Shown in pieces: positions 18,858 through 26,996 of a stretch of 64,000 nt of DNA. Source of the DNA: a bacterium. GTDB taxonomy: Bacteria; Chloroflexota; Dormibacteria; Aeolococcales; Bog-877. Numbering within the stretch: the first letter of the stretch is position 1; each line of letters begins with the position of its first letter. The stretch lies in contig JAJYET010000001.1 in the NCBI GenBank assembly GCA_021785655.1, positions 62,001 to 126,000 on the forward strand. The letters are read 5' to 3'. The notes beneath the pieces were generated by a model that saw nothing but the letters and a program-made list of their open reading frames with translations, was not told where the DNA came from and did no database searches. A program made the position numbers and the translations under genes.

Positions 18858-19290
18858 AGGCGCCGGGGGCCTGAGGAGTCCTGGTCTGGCCAGGACGCTC
18901 CAGGGCCGGTCCCGGTTCCGGTTTCACTGCCACCTGCCAGCGAAGCGCTGGACCTACGGTTGGCTCCACAGGATCTTTGCGCCCCCCCGCACTGGGGGCG
19001 ACGGCCGGGTGGGCCCACCCGGTGAGGTTGATCGCGGCGTTGAAGTCTCGGCCGATGGCCAGGCCGCAGCTCTGGCAGCGGTAGGCCCGCTCCGAGAGCG
19101 CGAGGTCGGGCTCGACCGTCCCGCAGCCCGAGCCGCGCTTGGAGCTGGGGAACCATCGGTCAGCGACGAGCAGCCGGCCCCCATACCACTCGCACCTCTA
19201 GCCGAGCTGGCGCAGGAACTCCCCGAAGCCGCAGTCGGCCAGGGACCGGGCCAGCCGGCGGTTCCGCCCTGCGCCTCGATCTCCCCCACA
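18844..19290 (-). pseudogene. Decayed TnpB/OrfB (IS200/IS605-type) C-terminal remnant
   Basis: Read on the minus strand, one frame gives LADCGFGEFLRQLG, then a TAG at 19198, then RCEWYGGRLLVADRWFPSSK, then a zinc-ribbon region ending RAYRCQSCGLAIGRDFNAAI and NLTG. This is the C-terminal RuvC and zinc-ribbon part of TnpB (family pattern WYGRxLxxxDRWFPSSKxCSxCG...CxxCGxxxDRDxNAAxNL). The in-frame TAG and the change of the first zinc Cys (RGSGCG) show decay. No N-terminal half or IS ends can be recognised. The left boundary is approximate. Confidence 0.8.
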
Positions 19291-19500
19291 CCTCCAGCGG
19301 CGGCGGAGCGCTCGAGGTCCCGGACAGCCACCCGGGCCCTTTGCGAGCCAGGAGGCGGCAGGTGGCCGCGGCGATCCTATCCGAAGCGCCCCAGGGGGCG
19401 CGCCGGGACGAGGGGTGAACTGGCAGCCGGAACATCCCAGCGGGCGCGACCGGTTCGTTGCCGGAATGTGCGGGTGGGCGGATCGCGCCGGCGGCCCCTC

Positions 19501-19509
19501 TGCTAATCT
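19501..19509 (+). promoter_or_regulatory. Extended -10 (TGCTAATCT), leaderless promoter for gtrA-like gene
   Basis: TG-N-TAATCT ends 7 bases before the GTG at 19517. It is the best extended -10 in the window and defines the likely start of the GtrA-family gene. Confidence 0.6.
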
Positions 19510-19516
19510 CGGGGAA

Positions 19517-19969
19517 GTGGGAAGGCTGTCGTCCGCCTGGGAGCAGCTGCCCGCGGTCCCCACCCTGGACCGCGTGCAGGAGCACGGGCGCCGGGTCGCG
19601 TCCTTCGGGGTCGCCGGCGTCCTGGGCGCGATCACGACTTTGGGCGGCACCGCCATCCTCTATCACCACGTGCTGTTCCTCCCCCTCTGGCTGGCCTCTG
19701 CGGTGGCCATCCAGACGGCCATCGTCGTCACGTTCACGGTGAACTCCCTGGTCACATGGAGGGACCGCCGAGCGGGGAACCGGTGGCGCCGGGCGGTGAC
19801 GTTCGAGGCGGTATCCCTGGTGGGGATGGGCATCCAGGAGGCAGCCCTGCTGACCGGGGTGCACGTCTTCCATCTCTTCTACCTGCTGGCCCTTCTGGTG
19901 GGCATCGGGCTGGCGGCCATCTGGAACTACCTGGTCAACCACAACGTGACCTTCGCCGCTGGGGGCTGA
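19517..19969 (+). CDS. GtrA-family membrane protein
   Basis: This protein of about 150 residues has four predicted membrane helices: around VASFGVAGVLGAITTLGG, LWLASAVAIQTAIVVTFTV, AVSLVGMGIQEAALLTGV and LLALLVGIGLAAIWNYLV. They are arranged as in GtrA/DPMS-type proteins, with the conserved NxxxTW in FTVNSLVTWRD. GtrA proteins are thought to move or present polyprenyl-phosphate sugars for cell-surface glycosylation. GTG at 19517 is supported by a TAATCT box 7 bases upstream; in-frame ATGs further upstream lack support. It is next to, and convergent with, a glycosyltransferase and a polysaccharide exporter, which fits a surface glycan role. Confidence 0.85.
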   Translation: MGRLSSAWEQLPAVPTLDRVQEHGRRVASFGVAGVLGAITTLGGTAILYHHVLFLPLWLASAVAIQTAIVVTFTVNSLVTWRDRRAGNRWRRAVTFEAVSLVGMGIQEAALLTGVHVFHLFYLLALLVGIGLAAIWNYLVNHNVTFAAGG

Positions 19970-19989
19970 CCCGTTGAGTCCTCCTCGGC

Positions 19990-21207
19990 TCAGGCGCTCA
20001 GTTCGGCCTTCAGCCAGCTGAGGGCTGGCCCGTCTGGAAGGCCTGCGCCCTCCAGCATCTCCGCGAGCAGGGCTCGGTCCCGTCCCAACCCGGTGGCCTC
20101 AGCGCTCCGGAGTCGCATCAGGCTGCTCTCCAGCGCCGGAGTTGGAGAGAGCGCGAAAAGGCGCCCGGCCGCGGCCACCAGGGCGGCTGCGGAGACCTCC
20201 GGCCGGTAGGTCTCGCTGTCGAAGAAGACGGGTGCATCCTCCAGCCCCAGCACCTCGCGGTCGGAGCGGCGGCGTCGGCGCTGGATGTCGCGGCGGCTCA
20301 GCATGACCCCGGAGAGGCCCAGCCACGCCTCGGCCACCGCGCGGACCGCCGCGGCGGGGTGGCGGCCGGCGGCCGCCCACTTGAGATTGGCGGAGCTGCG
20401 GCGCGCCAGGACCCGGAGGGCGCCCTCGGCCTCCAGGTTCTTGACCGCGGTCCAGATCAGGTTGCGCTGGATCAGACGATGCTTGAACCCCTGCCCGAGG
20501 CTTCTCGTGCTGCCGGAGTGGAGGTGGCGGACGGCGGCCCGGGGCACGGTGCGGAACTCCTCACCCAGGATCGCAGCCCGCATCGACCAGTCCACGTCCT
20601 CGTAGTACATGAAGTAACGCTCGTCCAGGGCGCCCACGGCCCCCGGGGAGAAGGCCCGGCGGCGGACCAGGGCGGCCGCGAAGCAGATACCCGCCACCCC
20701 CTCCGGGCGGTCGTACTGGCCCAGGTCCGCCTGCCCCAGCCCCCGCTGGACCCCCACCCCATCGAGGCCGACGGCCATCCCCACCGAGTCGATGACGACG
20801 GCCGGCTCGCTGAGCCTTATCTTGGGAGCGAACCCCAGGGTGTCCGGGTGGGCGCGAGCGGCCTCGCAGAGCTCCCCCAGGGCCGCAGGCTCCAGGGCGG
20901 CGTCCGGGTTGAGCAGTAGCACCAGCTCGCCGGAGCTGGCCGCCACCCCGGCGTTGGTCCCGGCGGCGTAGCCGAGGTTGCTCGTCTGAGGCAGGAAGAT
21001 GGGCCCCAGGCCGGAGGGGAGCGTCCGCCCGACCAGCTGCTCCACCGCTTCGTGGTGCCGGCTGTTGTCCACCACCAGCACTTCCTGGGGAGGAGCCTTC
21101 GAGCGAGTCAGGGAATCAAGGCACTCCCCGAGCATCTCGGGCGCGGGGTCGTAGGTGACCACGACCACGCTGACCGGTGCCTGGCTCCCCCTCTGGGCCG
21201 CCCCCAC
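19990..21207 (-). CDS. Family 2 glycosyltransferase (rhamnosyltransferase-like)
   Basis: This 405-residue protein has a GT-A domain at about residues 12-250, with VSVVVVTYDPAPEML, NLGYAAGTNAG, the metal-binding LLLNPDAAL and the acceptor-site YFMYYEDVDWSMRA. A C-terminal extension of about 150 residues is helical. It is similar in outline to rhamnosyltransferases that build surface polysaccharide. GTG at 21207 starts two bases after the stop of the ABC-transporter ATPase gene, so the permease, ATPase and glycosyltransferase form one operon. Confidence 0.9.
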   Translation of the reverse strand: MGAAQRGSQAPVSVVVVTYDPAPEMLGECLDSLTRSKAPPQEVLVVDNSRHHEAVEQLVGRTLPSGLGPIFLPQTSNLGYAAGTNAGVAASSGELVLLLNPDAALEPAALGELCEAARAHPDTLGFAPKIRLSEPAVVIDSVGMAVGLDGVGVQRGLGQADLGQYDRPEGVAGICFAAALVRRRAFSPGAVGALDERYFMYYEDVDWSMRAAILGEEFRTVPRAAVRHLHSGSTRSLGQGFKHRLIQRNLIWTAVKNLEAEGALRVLARRSSANLKWAAAGRHPAAAVRAVAEAWLGLSGVMLSRRDIQRRRRRSDREVLGLEDAPVFFDSETYRPEVSAAALVAAAGRLFALSPTPALESSLMRLRSAEATGLGRDRALLAEMLEGAGLPDGPALSWLKAELSA

Positions 21208-21209
21208 CG

Positions 21210-22433
21210 TCAGGCCGAGACCGCCGAGGGGTCGAGGGCCGGCATGACCCATTCGTGCCCGACCAGCGCCACCCCCTGCTCGCGGCGGCCCGGGCCGTGG
21301 ACCCGGAAGCTCCGGGGACGGTCCAGGATCACGTAGGCCCGGCCGCTGGCGATGTCCTCGATCTCGACCTTGGCCCCGTAGACCCCATCCAGGAACGGGA
21401 GCTCGGGGATGGTCAGAGCCACCTCCCCCTGGGGCGGGAGCCGGCGCTGGTCCATCTCCCGGTCGTCGGTCTGGACGCTCGCCAGCTCGGGACCCTCGGC
21501 CGGGTGGAAGGAGACCCGGAAGCGCGCGCGCCGCAGGCCTGAGGGGGCCTCGTAGCCGATCACCATCCGGAGGGGCTCCCCGGTGCCGGTGAGCCCCTCG
21601 CGGCCGCCTCCGCCGGTGACCGTCATCGAGGTGATTCGGACCCCCATCCACCCGGGACCGGTGGCCGCCGGGACCGTGGAGCTGAGAGCCGCCATCTCAC
21701 GCAGGTTGACGTCCTCCAGATAGCCGTCCACCACTTCGGCGGTGGGTCCCAGCATGCGCTCCCGGCCTTGCTCCAGCCAGAGGCAGCGGTCGCAGAGGTT
21801 GCGCACCGTGTCCGCGGCGTGAGAGACGAAGACCAGGGTGCGACCCTCCTGGCGCATGGCGTCGATGTGGTCCATGCAGCGGCGCTGGAAGGCCTCGTCC
21901 CCCACCGCCAGCACCTCGTCGATCAGCAGGATGTCCGGGTCCATGTGGATGGCGATGGAGAACCCCAGCCGGGTGTACATCCCCGAGCTGTAGTTGCGCA
22001 CCGGGTTGTCGATGAACTGCTCCAGCTCGGCGAAGCCGATGATCTCGTCCAGCACGGAGTTGATGTAGCGCCGGGGGAGCCCCAGGATGGCGCCGTTGAG
22101 GAAGATGTTCTCCCGGCCGCTGTAGTCCGGATGAAACCCCGCCCCCACCTCCAGGAGAGAGGCCAGCCGCCCCCTCACCGACACCTTGCCGCGGTCGGGC
22201 ACCAGGATCCCGGCGATGCACTTGAGCAGGGTGGACTTTCCCGACCCGTTGGCCCCGATGATCCCGAAGGTCTCCCCCTCGGGGACCTCGAACTGGGCGT
22301 CCCGCACCGCCCAGAACTCCTCGTAGCGGGAGCGCCGACGGTCGACCAGAGCCTGCTTCAGGGTCTCGCTGCGCTGGTGGTAGATACGGAAGCGCTTGCT
22401 GAGCTGCTCGACGACGATCGGCGCCTCGGGCAT
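21210..22433 (-). CDS. Polysaccharide ABC exporter, ATP-binding subunit (Wzt/TagH-like)
   Basis: This 407-residue protein has an ABC ATPase domain at about residues 1-240. Walker A is GANGSGKSTLLK, the signature-like segment is NYSSGMYTRLGFSIAI, and Walker B is ILLIDEVLAVGDEAF. About 160 extra C-terminal residues match in position a Wzt-type carbohydrate-binding domain, which recognises the finished glycan. ATG at 22433 overlaps the permease stop (TGATG). It energises export of a lipid-linked polysaccharide or teichoic-acid-like polymer across the membrane. Confidence 0.94.
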   Translation of the reverse strand: MPEAPIVVEQLSKRFRIYHQRSETLKQALVDRRRSRYEEFWAVRDAQFEVPEGETFGIIGANGSGKSTLLKCIAGILVPDRGKVSVRGRLASLLEVGAGFHPDYSGRENIFLNGAILGLPRRYINSVLDEIIGFAELEQFIDNPVRNYSSGMYTRLGFSIAIHMDPDILLIDEVLAVGDEAFQRRCMDHIDAMRQEGRTLVFVSHAADTVRNLCDRCLWLEQGRERMLGPTAEVVDGYLEDVNLREMAALSSTVPAATGPGWMGVRITSMTVTGGGGREGLTGTGEPLRMVIGYEAPSGLRRARFRVSFHPAEGPELASVQTDDREMDQRRLPPQGEVALTIPELPFLDGVYGAKVEIEDIASGRAYVILDRPRSFRVHGPGRREQGVALVGHEWVMPALDPSAVSA

Positions 22434-23296
22434 CAGATCTCCTCGGCGAACCGCCGCCTAAGACGGCGGAAGACCAGGAGCCCGATCCAGATGAGGGCCA
22501 CCGCCAGGACTGTGGTGTAGATCAAGCCGTGCCAGTGCTGGGGCCAGCGGTTGAACACGAAGATGTCCTGGAAGGACACCACCACCCAGGTCATGGGGTT
22601 GGCGTACACGATGGCGTGGGCCAGCAACCCCAGCTTGCCGTGACCGAAGAATCCCTGGTAGCGGGAAAGTGGCCAGATCACGGGGCTGAGGTAGAACCAG
22701 ACCATCGTGGCGAGGTTGATGATGTACTGGAGGTCACGGAAGTAGACGCTGCCCGCGGCCAGCATCAATCCCAGACCGAGGCAGAGGCCGAAGGTGACCA
22801 CGATCAGCCCGGGAAGGGCCAGGAGGGGCAGCCCCACCGGGGAGTGGCTGGCGATCAGGAACGGGACCAGAAGCACCAGGCTGATGAGGAAGTTGACCAG
22901 GGACGCCGTGACCGTGGAGACCGTCAGCAGCATCCAGGGGAAGGCCACCTTGCGCACCACCCCGGCGTTGGCGATGATGCTGCTGGCGGCCATCACCAGG
23001 GCCTGCTGGAAGAAGGTCCAGGCCAAGAGCCCGGAGAGGAGGAAGACCAGGTACGGCTTGCCGCTCGGCCCCTGCACCTTGAGCAGGGAGCCGAACACCA
23101 GGGCGTAGACCAGCATGAAGACCAGCGGGTTGAGGAGGGTCCAGCCGATCCCCAGCACCGATCCTCGGTAACGGGCGCGGACGTCCCGGCGCACCAGCTC
23201 CCAGAGCAGCTCCAGGTGGCGCGCCCAGGGTCCGGACTGGGGGGCCCGGGGGCGGGACGGGAATGTCCCCTCCCGCAAGGCGTCGGTGGTGGCCAC
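22433..23296 (-). CDS. Polysaccharide ABC exporter, permease (Wzm/TagG-like)
   Basis: This 287-residue protein has six predicted membrane helices in the ABC-2 arrangement. A cytosolic segment LELLWELVRRDVRARYRGSV comes before LGIGWTLLNPLVFMLVYALV, the typical start of Wzm/TagG permeases. It pairs with the ATPase encoded immediately downstream. The frame runs upstream into moaX, but GTG at 23296, 8 bases after a TAGACT box, is the likely leaderless start and avoids overlap with that gene. Confidence 0.93.
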   Translation of the reverse strand: MATTDALREGTFPSRPRAPQSGPWARHLELLWELVRRDVRARYRGSVLGIGWTLLNPLVFMLVYALVFGSLLKVQGPSGKPYLVFLLSGLLAWTFFQQALVMAASSIIANAGVVRKVAFPWMLLTVSTVTASLVNFLISLVLLVPFLIASHSPVGLPLLALPGLIVVTFGLCLGLGLMLAAGSVYFRDLQYIINLATMVWFYLSPVIWPLSRYQGFFGHGKLGLLAHAIVYANPMTWVVVSFQDIFVFNRWPQHWHGLIYTTVLAVALIWIGLLVFRRLRRRFAEEI

Positions 23297-23304
23297 GACC
23301 CTCG

Positions 23305-23310
23305 AGTCTA
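23305..23310 (-). promoter_or_regulatory. Putative leaderless promoter (-10 TAGACT) for the exporter operon
   Basis: TAGACT, eight bases, then GTG at 23296. It lies in the short gap after the moaX stop at 23325. Confidence 0.5.
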
Positions 23311-23324
23311 CCAGCGGCCCGAGA

Positions 23325-23969
23325 TCAGCCGGCCGTCTTCCATATCGGCGCCCGCTCCTTGAGGTCATCGATCACCTTGGTGCAGGCCTCCAGCGCCTGG
23401 TGCCGGTGGGCCGCGGCCACCACCACCGCGACCGAGGCCACCCCCCGGTCCACGCGGCCGGTCCGGTGCTGGACCAGGACCTCCCCGACACCGTCCCGGG
23501 CCCGGGCCTCGGCCACGATCCGGCCCAGCTCAGCCTCCGCCATATCGGGATAGGCCTCATAGGTGAGGTGGGTCACCTCCCGCCCCTCGTCGGGGTCGCG
23601 TACCACCCCCACGAAGACCGCCACCGCCCCCTGGCCCCCTAGGTCCAGCTCCGCTTGCATCGCCGCGACGTCGATGGGCTCGGGGCCCACCCTGACCCTG
23701 GGCAGCCCCGGCCCGGCCCCACCCGAAACCGGCGGGATGAAGGCCAGCTCATCGCCCGGGTGGAGCTCCTCATCCCATCCGCAGTAGGCCCGGTTGAGCG
23801 CCGGGCGCACCGCCGTCGCATGGGAGGCGAGGGCCGGGAACGTCCCGCAGAGCTCCTCCCAGCACCCCCTCACGGTGGCCCCGGGGCCCAGCGGAAGTAG
23901 CACCTCCGGGTTTCCGACCAGCTGGCGCAGGCCGGCGAACACCAGCACGCGAATCCTGTCCTCGGCCAC
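23325..23969 (-). CDS. MoaX: fused MoaD-MoaE molybdopterin synthase
   Basis: This 214-residue fusion has a MoaD-like ubiquitin fold at residues 1-84 ending in FIPPVSGG (G83-G84). A MoaE catalytic domain follows at about 95-214 with GAVAVFVGVVRD, YEAYPDMAEAELGRI, VQHRTGRVDRG and the C-terminal KERAPIWK. MoaD must normally expose its Gly-Gly C-terminus to receive sulfur, so this fusion presumably needs cleavage after G84, as reported for MoaX of Mycobacterium tuberculosis. It makes molybdopterin for molybdoenzymes, and a molybdoenzyme-like gene lies nearby (26997-27629). GTG at 23969 has its own -10 box. Confidence 0.92.
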   Translation of the reverse strand: MAEDRIRVLVFAGLRQLVGNPEVLLPLGPGATVRGCWEELCGTFPALASHATAVRPALNRAYCGWDEELHPGDELAFIPPVSGGAGPGLPRVRVGPEPIDVAAMQAELDLGGQGAVAVFVGVVRDPDEGREVTHLTYEAYPDMAEAELGRIVAEARARDGVGEVLVQHRTGRVDRGVASVAVVVAAAHRHQALEACTKVIDDLKERAPIWKTAG

Positions 23970-23975
23970 CCTCGT

Positions 23976-23981
23976 AACTTA
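23976..23981 (-). promoter_or_regulatory. Putative leaderless promoter (-10 TAAGTT) for moaX, overlapping the cofE stop
   Basis: TAAGTT, six bases, then GTG at 23969. The first three bases of the box are the TAA stop codon of cofE. Confidence 0.5.
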
Positions 23982-24770
23982 ACCCACCTCGCCGACCGGG
24001 ACGGCCCCGGAGCGGAAGACGTCCCGCTCGCCAACCCGCTGGAGCGCTGCTGCCCCGGTCTCCTCGCCTTCCCAGCGGAGTCCGCGCACCACTGCCAGCG
24101 GCAGCCCGTCCAACTTGCCCATCACCAGCTCAGCGAGACCGGCGATCTCGTCCGCGCTCCCGATGGTGGAGGCGTGGAGGAGGTAGCCTCGCCGGTCCAG
24201 CTGCCCTCGGTGGTCCGCCAGGGCGGGCAGGCCAGCCACCCCGATGGCCACGTTCACCGAGCCCTCACGGAAGGGACGTCCGAAGGTGTCCGAGATCACC
24301 ACCCCCAGCGGACCACCGGAGGCGAGGTCCAGCCAGGCCGATCGCAGGGCGGCCGCGGACCCGTCCGGGTCCCGGGGCAGCCGCAGCACCGCCTCCCCAC
24401 CGCCGACGTTGCTCCGGTCGACCCCGGCGTTGGCGCAGATGAGCCCATGCCGGGTCTCGGTCACCAGAAGCCCTGGCCCCGAGCGCACCACCTGGCGGCT
24501 CTCCTCGAGCACCACCTGGACCAGCCGGGGGTCCTGCCCGGTACGACCGGCCAGTTCGAGCGCCGCCGCCGACGGGGAGACCTGGGACAGCAGGGTCGCC
24601 GGGCCCTCGGCCTTGGAGACCACCTTGCTGGTCACCACCACCACGTCCCAGGGGCGCAGTCCTCCGGCCGCCAGCAGCGCCGCCTGCGCCAATTGGGCCA
24701 GGTCGCTGCGCGGGACCACCTCGGGGAGGCCAGGCACGGCCCAGCACTCTATCCGGGTCGCTCGGATCAT
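23979..24770 (-). CDS. cofE: CofE/FbiB N-domain, coenzyme F420:gamma-glutamyl ligase
   Basis: This 263-residue enzyme adds glutamate to F420-0 using GTP. Family segments are IECWAVPGLPEVVPRSDLA, VVVVTSKVVSKAEG, LICANAGVDRSNVGGGEAVL, VISDTFGRPFREGSVNVAIG and GSADEIAGLAELVMGKLDG. It lacks the C-terminal nitroreductase-like domain found in FbiB of mycobacteria, so it corresponds to stand-alone CofE. ATG at 24770 was chosen; a GTG at 24791, overlapping cofC, is also in frame. It is the third gene of cofD-cofC-cofE. Confidence 0.94.
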   Translation of the reverse strand: MIRATRIECWAVPGLPEVVPRSDLAQLAQAALLAAGGLRPWDVVVVTSKVVSKAEGPATLLSQVSPSAAALELAGRTGQDPRLVQVVLEESRQVVRSGPGLLVTETRHGLICANAGVDRSNVGGGEAVLRLPRDPDGSAAALRSAWLDLASGGPLGVVISDTFGRPFREGSVNVAIGVAGLPALADHRGQLDRRGYLLHASTIGSADEIAGLAELVMGKLDGLPLAVVRGLRWEGEETGAAALQRVGERDVFRSGAVPVGEVG

Positions 24771-24783
24771 GGGACGCGGCAAG

Positions 24784-25428
24784 TCAGCCACGCGTCGCCC
24801 CCGCCAGGACCCCCTGCGCCCCGCCCAGCTCCTCGAGGTCCCCGGGTCGGTCAAGATCGGCGGCCAGCCCCGGGCGGATGAGCTCCCTGGTCCTCAGCCC
24901 GAGAGTCCTGGCCATCCCGAGGTGTCGGCGGCGAGAACCGGGACCGAAGGCATGGGCCAGCACCGCGGCCGGCCGGACCACCATGCCGTTGCTGCCGGTC
25001 CCGCCCAGGTCCGGGATGAGGACCATCGTCCGGCCGGGCAGGCGGCGCGAGACCCTGAGCACGGCGATCAGGTCCTCACGCCCAAGCAGCGGGAGATCGG
25101 CCGCCAGGGTGGCCACCACCTGCGCTCCCCGCTCCAGCGCGTGATGGACGCCGAGTCGGACGGCGTCGGTCTGGGAGGCTCCGGGGTCCGGCAGGACGCG
25201 GAGGGAGAGGGAACGCGACAGCTCCGCCACCCCGGGATCGGGGGTGACGACGACCACCGCATCCCCAGGCCACACCTCGCAGGCGGCGTGGAGGACCCGC
25301 CGGGACACGGTCGAGCTCAGCAGCTCACGCTCCCGCTGAGGCACCGCCGAGGCCAGCCGCTGCTTGCCACCTTGGGCGCCCTTCACCGGGATCACCAGCC
25401 AGGGCTGGGCGCCCCATCCGCTCCTCAC
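24784..25428 (-). CDS. cofC: CofC/FbiD, phospholactate (phosphoenolpyruvate) guanylyltransferase
   Basis: This 214-residue nucleotidyltransferase activates 2-phospholactate or phosphoenolpyruvate with GTP for F420 synthesis. Motifs are the N-terminal LVIPVKGAQGGKQRLAS, LAADLPLLGREDL (metal-binding Asp) and LIPDLGGTGSNGMVV near the substrate site. The start overlaps the cofD stop by four bases (ATGA). It lies between cofD and cofE. Which triose substrate it uses cannot be told from sequence. Confidence 0.94.
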   Translation of the reverse strand: MRSGWGAQPWLVIPVKGAQGGKQRLASAVPQRERELLSSTVSRRVLHAACEVWPGDAVVVVTPDPGVAELSRSLSLRVLPDPGASQTDAVRLGVHHALERGAQVVATLAADLPLLGREDLIAVLRVSRRLPGRTMVLIPDLGGTGSNGMVVRPAAVLAHAFGPGSRRRHLGMARTLGLRTRELIRPGLAADLDRPGDLEELGGAQGVLAGATRG

Positions 25429-26387
25429 CGCCGGCTCCCTGCGCCGGTGAGCGGGGCAAGGGCTGCCAGCACCTCCTCCGCCAGCCGGCGCCGGGCCGCC
25501 CGGTCGACCATCAGGGTGGGGCAGGTGTGAACCCGCATTCCGAGAGCGGCGATCGGCCCGGAGAGGTTCTGGTCCGCCTCGTCCACCACCAGCAGGTGGG
25601 CCAGCCCACGGTAGGCCTGCGCAACCCCGACGGCACTGGGGTCGAGACCCCGGGAGCGCAGCATCTCCACCGCCGGCCCCTTGATCGCCCGGCCCGCCAC
25701 GATCGGGCTCACCGCGGCCACCAGGGGATGGGCGCGCACCGCCTCCGCGATGCCGGGGACCGCCAGGATGGGGCCGATCGAGATCACGGGGTTGCTGGGC
25801 GCGAACAGGATGGCGTCCGCCGAAGCGAGTGCCCCCAGCACCTCCTGCGGTGCCCTGGCCCGGCTGGCCCCGCGGAGCACTACCTCCGCGATGGGAGGCT
25901 GGGCCGCCTCCCGCACCAGGTACTCCTGCAGATGGAGATCGCGCCCGTCCTCGGTGCGGACCCTCGACTCCACCCGGTCATCAGTCATGGGCAGGAGCCG
26001 CACGGGGACCCGGAGCCGGTCGCACAGCTCCTGGGTGGCGGCGGTCAGGGTGAGTCCGGCGCGCAGCAGCTCCGTGCGGCGCAGGTGCGTGGCAAGGTCC
26101 AGGTCACCCAGCTGGAACCACGTCTCTCCGCCCAGCCGCTCCAGCTGCCGAAGGGTGGTCCAGCTCTCCCCCGCGAGCCCCCAGCCCCGCCTGACGTCGG
26201 CATACCCGGCTAGGGTGTAGGCCACGGTGTCCAGGTCCGGGCTGACGTGGAGGCCATGGACCTCGAAGTCGTCCGCGGTGTTGCCGATCACCGTGATCTC
26301 GGCTCCAGGCGCCGCCTCCACCAAGCCGGACAGGAAGCGAGCCGCCCCCACCCCACCCGCCAGGACCGTGAGGCGCGGGCGAGTCAA
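25425..26387 (-). CDS. cofD: CofD/FbiA, phospholactate transferase of F420 synthesis
   Basis: This 320-residue enzyme joins the activated phosphotriose to 7,8-didemethyl-8-hydroxy-5-deazariboflavin (Fo). It has LTVLAGGVGAARFLSGLVEA at the N-terminus, then VIGNTADDFEVHGLHVSPDLD, split here as VIGNTADDFEV and HGLHVSPDLD, and ILFAPSNPVISIGPILAVPG. The start is TTG at 26387; no better codon exists before the conserved N-terminus. It heads the cofD-cofC-cofE operon. The Fo synthase gene is not in the window. The 182 bases between this gene and the Fe-S carrier gene (26388-26569) show no convincing gene. Confidence 0.95.
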   Translation of the reverse strand: MTRPRLTVLAGGVGAARFLSGLVEAAPGAEITVIGNTADDFEVHGLHVSPDLDTVAYTLAGYADVRRGWGLAGESWTTLRQLERLGGETWFQLGDLDLATHLRRTELLRAGLTLTAATQELCDRLRVPVRLLPMTDDRVESRVRTEDGRDLHLQEYLVREAAQPPIAEVVLRGASRARAPQEVLGALASADAILFAPSNPVISIGPILAVPGIAEAVRAHPLVAAVSPIVAGRAIKGPAVEMLRSRGLDPSAVGVAQAYRGLAHLLVVDEADQNLSGPIAALGMRVHTCPTLMVDRAARRRLAEEVLAALAPLTGAGSRR

Positions 26388-26569
26388 CGGGGTCGGCCCC
26401 AGGCCACGGACTGCGACCTGGCCTCAGCCGGCTGGCGCAGCCGGGTGCGCCAAGTCCACGGCAAGCTTGAGGGCTGGCTCAGGCGCCCACGACCAGACCA
26501 CCACCCGCAGCCCGTGCCTCCCGGCTCGAGCCCGAAGGGCCAGGGCCACAGCTCCCGGCCCCTTGAGGA

Positions 26570-26932
26570 TCAGACTGCGCTGCAGGCCTTGGCCGCGCCT
26601 GCGCCGTCGCCGGCGTCGAAGGAGCTGCCGCAGGAGCAAGTGCGCACTGCCTGGGGGTTGTGGACGGTGAAGCCGCCCCCCATCAGGCTGTCGATGTAGT
26701 CGATCTCCGCCCCCTCCAGGTAGGTGGCACTGTAGGGGTCCACGAACACCTTGATGCCGTCCTGCTCGGACACCTCGTCATCGCCGGCCGGGGCGTCGTC
26801 GAAGCCCATGCCGTAGCTGAAACCGGAGCAGCCGCCGGGGGTGACGTACACCCTGAGGCCCATCTCGGGATTCTCCTGCTGGGCAAGCAGGGTCTTGAGC
26901 TGACCCAGTGCCTGATCGGTGACGCTGATCAT
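26570..26932 (-). CDS. A-type iron-sulfur carrier (IscA/ErpA family)
   Basis: This 120-residue protein has the three conserved cysteines of A-type carriers: C35 in TPGGCSGFSYGM, and C99 and C101 in VRTCSCGSSF. It delivers Fe-S clusters to apoproteins. The C-terminus has an extra stretch with one more Cys (C117). ATG at 26932 has GAGGTGCAGC upstream and starts the conserved MISVTDQALGQL; an in-frame ATG eight codons earlier looks less likely. It is followed by the cof operon in the same direction. Confidence 0.93.
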   Translation of the reverse strand: MISVTDQALGQLKTLLAQQENPEMGLRVYVTPGGCSGFSYGMGFDDAPAGDDEVSEQDGIKVFVDPYSATYLEGAEIDYIDSLMGGGFTVHNPQAVRTCSCGSSFDAGDGAGAAKACSAV

Positions 26933-26996
26933 GAATGCTGCACCTCGAATTGCCATGGGACCGACCCCGTCCTACCAAGTTTAGCGTGCCCGCGGC

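Noticed and set aside
26388-26569. Short minus-strand frame between the Fe-S carrier and cofD
   Set aside because: It encodes an Arg-rich 71-residue shadow without ribosome binding site, promoter box or recognisable pattern.
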